Assembly: GCA_964547105.1 (NCBI GenBank)
Contig: CAZJLO010000009.1
Span: 1 to 54,201 of the forward strand
DNA: 54,201 nucleotides
From: RXOA01 sp964547105
GTDB lineage: Bacteria > Bipolaricaulota > Bipolaricaulia > UBA7950 > UBA9294
Reading direction: 5' to 3'
Both the position numbers and the translations under genes were made by a program. Below the pieces are notes generated by a model. The model was given only the letters and a program-made list of their open reading frames with translations, did not search any database and was not told the DNA's origin. Of this stretch, positions 50,164-54,201 are shown one piece after another; positions within the stretch are counted from its first letter, which is position 1, and every line of letters starts with the position of its first letter.

Positions 50164-52068
50164 CTACGTGCTCTCCCTGCTTGCGGTTTCGATTGCGTCG
50201 TCGATCACGGCGCCGTCGACCACAGCAACGACAATGCCCCCGCTTCCCGAGTGCACGGAGAGCGCGGCAGCAGCTTCGGAGATGTACACCGGAGCGCTGG
50301 TGAGCTGCCGTTCGATCGTATCTCTGTACTGCTCGGCAAGACCGGCCGCGCCTGCATGGGCCAAGGCGAAGATAGGCCGGCACATGGTTCCAGCCCAGCG
50401 CAGCGCATTCTCGAGAACGACGGTCTCCCGTTTCTTGCGTCGAAGAATCACCCCACCCAGAGACATCTTTCCTTTTCTCACGGTGAGGATAGGCGTCACC
50501 TTGAGTCGCTCGAGCAATCTGCCGACACGCGGTGAGAGTCTCCCGCCACGAACAAATGACAGAACCGATGGTACGTAGACTTGCAGGCGAATGCGTCCGG
50601 CCACGTCACGCCCCACTTGCGCACAGGCCGCAGCGGGCAGCCCCTCCTCTACGGCCCGTTGAATGGCAAGCAGCACCAATCCCTCCCCTGCGGAGGCTGT
50701 CCCCGTATCCACGACATGGATCGGGATGCCGCTCTCGCATTCGACATGAGCCGCCGCCCACTTCGCATTTTGCACCGTACCCGAGACTCGCTGCGAGAGA
50801 TGCACGGAAATAACCGAACGACAACCCCTCGCGAGGTGCTGGTAAACCTCGAGGAACTGCGCCGGAGACGGCTGTGAAGTTGTCGCCGGAGCCGTTCCTG
50901 GATTGCCCTCCAGCGCATCGAGCAGAAGAGACGCCGTGACATCGACGCCGTCAAGCATCTGTTCACCGTTGTGCGTGACGTTCATCGCGACCGGCAGCAC
51001 ATGATGATCCACAAGCCATTTCGTCGGCAGATCGCAGACCGTGTCCGTCGTGATCCCGATCCGTACAGCATCCTCGTCAGCAACGTCCTCACCGACTTGC
51101 ACAAGCATGTCTTCCACTTTCGAGGATACGAGACTGGTCTCCTTTTTCCTCAGCATCTCAAAGACGTACGCCGGCATGTTCGTGTGAACGTGGACGTGAA
51201 GCTCATTCTTGCCGGAGGCGATGACCACAGAGTTCCCGAGACCGCTCAAGGCGTCCTTGATCTCGGAGCCCAAGCTCCGGCATCCATCCGCTTGATCCCG
51301 CACGTGCACGACAGCCTCACAGCAGTACCGCTGCCACATAGGTCGCCATGCCTGCACCACGTTCTCTGAGGATGGTTGCTGAAATCCCGCGACATCCGAT
51401 TCGAGTTCTGCAATCGAGTCGATCGTCTCTTCTGGGTGCTTCCGGAGGGCATCGAGCCACCCTTCGAGGAAGTGAACGAATCCAAGTGCACCAGCATCGA
51501 CAACCCCTGCGCGTTTCAAGACGCTGAGCTTTCCAGTGGTGGCGGCCAGGGATCGCCGCGCTGTGGCGATCCCTTCTTCGAACAGCTTGACCATATCCGT
51601 GATTCTTGAGGATTGTGCTACGAACGCATCCCCCACATCCTGCATGACTGTGAGGATGGTGCCTTCGCGAGGATCCTCGAGTGCTCTTCTTGCTTCAGAG
51701 GCGGCGTGCCGCAACGCGTTTCCCATGTGCGCCGCCGATACCCGTAGCTTCCCTCGTGTGGCCTCGCTGAATCCCCGCAGATACTGAGCCATGATCACGC
51801 CGGAATTCCCTCGAGCACCCCTGAGCGCGGCATCGGCCAACCGAGAGCTGACATCGGCGATCGCCCCGTGTGCACTGCTGACACCGCGGATGACTGCGTG
51901 CATCGTTTGGGCAAGGTTCTTTCCCGTGTCTCCGTCAGGGACAGGGAACACATTGATGCGATCGAGATAATCGGCGTGTCGAATGACGCGCCTGGCTCCC
52001 GCAATCGCCACCAGCCGGAGCTCGTCGCCCGTTAGATACCCACGACTCACTGCTTCATTGGACGGCAC
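50164..52068 (-). CDS. FakA-FakB fusion: DAK2-domain fatty-acid kinase joined to DegV fatty-acid-binding domain
   Basis: The 634-residue protein joins two proteins that are normally separate. Residues 10-215 are a DAK2 kinase domain: RINVFPVPDGDTGKN (45-49 DGDTG, Mg-ATP) and LRGARGNSGVIMAQYLRGF. Residues about 216-335 match the FakA middle domain (VIASGKNELHVHVHTN). Residues about 345-630 are DegV/FakB: GITTDTVCDLP, SVISVHLSQRVSGTVQNAK, HVVDTGTASAGEGLV, PSVLSFVRGGRLSP and VHSGSGGIVVAVV. Fatty-acid kinase makes acyl phosphate from exogenous fatty acids. DAK2-DegV fusions are known in some lineages. Coupling to plsY gives a direct route to phosphatidate. Confidence 0.9.
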   Translation of the reverse strand: MPSNEAVSRGYLTGDELRLVAIAGARRVIRHADYLDRINVFPVPDGDTGKNLAQTMHAVIRGVSSAHGAIADVSSRLADAALRGARGNSGVIMAQYLRGFSEATRGKLRVSAAHMGNALRHAASEARRALEDPREGTILTVMQDVGDAFVAQSSRITDMVKLFEEGIATARRSLAATTGKLSVLKRAGVVDAGALGFVHFLEGWLDALRKHPEETIDSIAELESDVAGFQQPSSENVVQAWRPMWQRYCCEAVVHVRDQADGCRSLGSEIKDALSGLGNSVVIASGKNELHVHVHTNMPAYVFEMLRKKETSLVSSKVEDMLVQVGEDVADEDAVRIGITTDTVCDLPTKWLVDHHVLPVAMNVTHNGEQMLDGVDVTASLLLDALEGNPGTAPATTSQPSPAQFLEVYQHLARGCRSVISVHLSQRVSGTVQNAKWAAAHVECESGIPIHVVDTGTASAGEGLVLLAIQRAVEEGLPAAACAQVGRDVAGRIRLQVYVPSVLSFVRGGRLSPRVGRLLERLKVTPILTVRKGKMSLGGVILRRKKRETVVLENALRWAGTMCRPIFALAHAGAAGLAEQYRDTIERQLTSAPVYISEAAAALSVHSGSGGIVVAVVDGAVIDDAIETASREST

Positions 52069-52107
52069 AGTGTTTGTGATGATATCGACTTGGCTCCAAC
52101 AACGCCA

Positions 52108-54201
52108 CTAGGGAACGATCTCCACCGGCACATACACCATCCGCTCGTCTCCGAGCGCAAGCCAGAAGTCGTATCGCCCGGGAGGCAGGTCCCCCACATC
52201 GACGGCGACCTTCTCAGAGTCACCCTCGAAGCTCAGTCGGAATGAGTAGCCCACGCGATAGGATCGTTCATCTTCTCCACCCCCCGCACCTTCAGCTTCA
52301 GCGAGGTCATCGATCCCTTCCAGCACGCGCACCCAAGGAAGTCCGTCGGCCGCCGCAAAGGCAACTTCGAACTCGATTCCGGGCCTCGATTCCACAACGG
52401 TCGGTGCCAGTTCAAGGAACTCCGCATACCCCTCGAGCAATCCCGAATTGAGAGTTGCCGCCGTCGCCCACAGATCAAGCCCGCCGGCATCTTCTCCGTA
52501 CGTTTCTACGCCGAGGTTCGTCTGCCAGTTCTCCGCTACATCCGCGCCCAGCGGATCAATCCGCTCCATCGATGCACTCGTCGCCGCATCGCCGGCAATC
52601 CACAAGCCTTGGTAGCGCGGATCATCGTTCGCCGTATCGACAACGGTCCCCTCGGCGTTGACGAGCCGCATCACGGCGCCATCGTCCGGAAGCTCCATCG
52701 CGAATGGTTCGACCAAGTCATAGATCAGATCGGCTAGAAGATTCGCAACCGTCTCATCCGTGCGGCGTTCCAGCAAGTAGAATCCATCCACTCTGGATAG
52801 CCGCTCGCCGGTCACCAACCACGAGACGTCGTCTTCATCCCTCTTCGCAACCACGATGCGACTCGCCGCCTCCATTTGCCCTGTAGCGCACGCAGGCACT
52901 GCTGCCGATCTGATTTCACCTCGCAACGGGATGGACACCCAGCCGACCAAATGCTCGTCAACTTCAGGTTCATGTTGCGCCGGACGCCACTGAAGTGTCC
53001 AGCCCGTAAGATCTACGGGAGTTGACCCCAGATTCCGCAGCTCGATCCACTCATGCTCCGGATTGGAGGGTGTACCCGCCCATGCGATCTCGGAGATGAT
53101 GACTCGTCCATCGCATGTCTCCGGTTCGATGCCACCCCCCCCTCCCTCAGGGTCATTAGGTTCGGCAACATAGATCGTCACAACTGCCACATTCGACACC
53201 ATGCCCGCATCATCTTTGACGGAATACGAGAATCGATCCACGCCGGCAAAGCCGGGATTTGGAGCGTAGAGGATGGCTCCGCCTTCTGCGCTTTCTACCG
53301 CCCCGTTCATCGGTGATTGAACGATCTCCACGGATTCGGGAACCAGCAAGCCATCGGCATCGAGATCGTTCCCGAGAATCCCGATCGAGATCTGATTCCC
53401 ATCCGACGTAGCTTGATCGTCTTGTGCCACGGGGGGCAGGCCCCGCGGCTCTCCGGCAGCCACAAGGATCTGCACAACAGCCACGTTCGATGATTTCCCG
53501 TCGTTGTCGTCAACCACGTAAGTGAACGTGTCAATTCCCGAGAAAGCTATATCGGGCGTGTAATGCACGTTTCCGCCGCCCAGGAGCTCCACCTGCCCGC
53601 CCTGCGGCAGGGACATCAGCCGTAGAGTCGACGGAATCACCGCGCCATCCAGATCCGAATCGTTTGCCACCAGATCCAGCACAAGCGTGTTACCGGTCTC
53701 CACAACGCCCATGTCATCTTCGGCAATCGGCGGAGGCCCGTTTACAAGGATGATCACCAGAGCCTCGTCGGTATCTCCGTCGGCATCGCTGAGTTCGTAG
53801 ACAAAGCTGTCTTCACCCGAGAATGCAAACGGCGGGACGTAGGTGAATGATCCATCTGAATGCAAATCCAGCGTTCCGTTGAGAGCATAGCTCACTAGGG
53901 TCACGCGTGCCCCCCCGTCGGGGATTGCGTCGTTGTCCAGAACGCCCAATGGAGCGACGGAAAGCGTCTCTCCCGACAAAAGCTCGTACTGGTCATCAAT
54001 CGCATCAACGGGATCGTCCACACCACCGACATTGATCGTGACCAGCGCATCGTCCGTGTCGCCGTCACCGTCGGACAGTTCGTAGACAAAGCTGTCTTGG
54101 CCGCTGTAGTTCGGGTCCGGCGTGTACGTGAACGATCCGTTCCCGTTCAGGTTCAACGTCCCGTTCGTCACGTCTTCGATCAGCGTCACGCTCGCTCCGC
54201 C
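52108..54201 (-). CDS. Surface protein with cadherin-like repeats and lamin-tail domain, N-terminus cut off by window edge
   Basis: The frame enters from the right edge and ends at 52108. About 3.5 tandem cadherin-like/VCBS repeats of about 95 residues are visible, each with NGTL.L...GSFTY.P, YSGQDSFVYELSDGDGD and LDNDA or NDSDLDG calcium-binding motifs. A Gly linker (EGGGGGIE) leads into a lamin-tail domain (VIISEIAWAGTPSNPEHEWI, ELRNLGSTPVDLTGWTLQW) of about 170 residues, then a beta-rich end (GDLPPGRYDFWLAL). No C-terminal sorting signal is present. At the DNA level 22 bases at 53792-53813 recur at 54077-54098, a 285-base period. It is probably a large adhesin or S-layer-like protein. Confidence 0.88.
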   Translation of the reverse strand, partial: GGASVTLIEDVTNGTLNLNGNGSFTYTPDPNYSGQDSFVYELSDGDGDTDDALVTINVGGVDDPVDAIDDQYELLSGETLSVAPLGVLDNDAIPDGGARVTLVSYALNGTLDLHSDGSFTYVPPFAFSGEDSFVYELSDADGDTDEALVIILVNGPPPIAEDDMGVVETGNTLVLDLVANDSDLDGAVIPSTLRLMSLPQGGQVELLGGGNVHYTPDIAFSGIDTFTYVVDDNDGKSSNVAVVQILVAAGEPRGLPPVAQDDQATSDGNQISIGILGNDLDADGLLVPESVEIVQSPMNGAVESAEGGAILYAPNPGFAGVDRFSYSVKDDAGMVSNVAVVTIYVAEPNDPEGGGGGIEPETCDGRVIISEIAWAGTPSNPEHEWIELRNLGSTPVDLTGWTLQWRPAQHEPEVDEHLVGWVSIPLRGEIRSAAVPACATGQMEAASRIVVAKRDEDDVSWLVTGERLSRVDGFYLLERRTDETVANLLADLIYDLVEPFAMELPDDGAVMRLVNAEGTVVDTANDDPRYQGLWIAGDAATSASMERIDPLGADVAENWQTNLGVETYGEDAGGLDLWATAATLNSGLLEGYAEFLELAPTVVESRPGIEFEVAFAAADGLPWVRVLEGIDDLAEAEGAGGGEDERSYRVGYSFRLSFEGDSEKVAVDVGDLPPGRYDFWLALGDERMVYVPVEIVP

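Noticed and set aside
50164..52068. Dihydroxyacetone kinase
   Set aside because: The DAK2 domain alone could suggest it, but the DegV domain and the plsY neighbour fit fatty-acid kinase, and no DhaK domain is present.
1..54201. tRNA, rRNA, CRISPR, insertion sequence or prophage
   Set aside because: I read both strands for cloverleaf, repeat-spacer, transposase and phage signatures and found none; a covariance-model search (tRNAscan/Infernal) would settle the RNA genes.

Overview
The window reads as ordinary bacterial chromosome of roughly 58-60% GC (estimated by eye), almost certainly from a metagenome-assembled genome: two 10-N scaffold gaps (16435-16444 and 17788-17797) each break a gene. 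The gene set indicates a peptidoglycan-bearing bacterium (MurJ, GlmM, FtsE/FtsX) that uses the MEP isoprenoid route (IspD, Dxr), formyl-methionine start (Fmt, Def), a two-subunit glycine decarboxylase (GcvPA/GcvPB with GcvH) and a diderm-style exosortase. I see no 16S or other decisive marker. The style fits a deep-branching anaerobic lineage such as Bipolaricaulota/Acetothermia, but that is a weak inference. No tRNA, rRNA, CRISPR array, IS element or prophage was recognised.

Layout. 1-4230 (minus) is a protein-sorting locus: a large truncated secreted protein, a small membrane protein, an XrtH-type exosortase, and a CARDB/DUF11 surface protein ending in an IPTL-CTERM-like signal, so enzyme and substrate lie side by side. 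4231-4825 is non-coding with two hairpins. 4826-8706 (minus) carries rmuC, a flavin-binding-fold protein, a THEP1-like NTPase and a fold-type II PLP enzyme. Divergent from it, 8786-15009 (plus) is an operon of a FadR-type regulator, carbamate kinase, two tandem knotted carbamoyltransferases and a molybdenum hydroxylase subunit, ending in a terminator. Together the two arms look like a fermentative pathway that breaks down a nitrogen compound through a carbamoylated intermediate, with ATP made by ArcC. This is the most interesting metabolic system in the window.

15132-24287 holds a secreted protein, the gap-broken ispD, a PD40 lipoprotein, the gap-broken prmC, ftsE-ftsX (FtsE has lost key ATPase motifs), a YbhN-like flippase, pncC, nth, a PPC-domain protein, fmt and def. 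24361-33951 is information processing and C1 metabolism: recG, pyrH-tsf-rpsB, dnaB and gcvH-gcvPA-gcvPB. 34048-42157 (minus) runs folP - DUF177 - ruvC - polA - a multidomain CsgG-like secreted protein - a small secreted protein - glmM. 42255-45907 (plus) is rplI, a secreted protein with a phosphodiester glycosidase-like C-terminus, and murJ. 45949-52068 (minus) is a SufT-like protein, dxr, ftsH, plsY and a FakA-FakB fusion directly coupled to plsY. The right end (52108-54201, minus) is a truncated cadherin-like-repeat/lamin-tail surface protein.

Genes are tightly packed, with many 1-17 base overlaps and frequent TTG or GTG starts. Several strong sigma70-like promoters with 17-base spacers are visible (prmC, the lipoprotein-ispD pair, def, rpsB, gcvH, rplI, the FadR regulator), so the main sigma factor uses canonical TTGACA/TATAAT-type sites.
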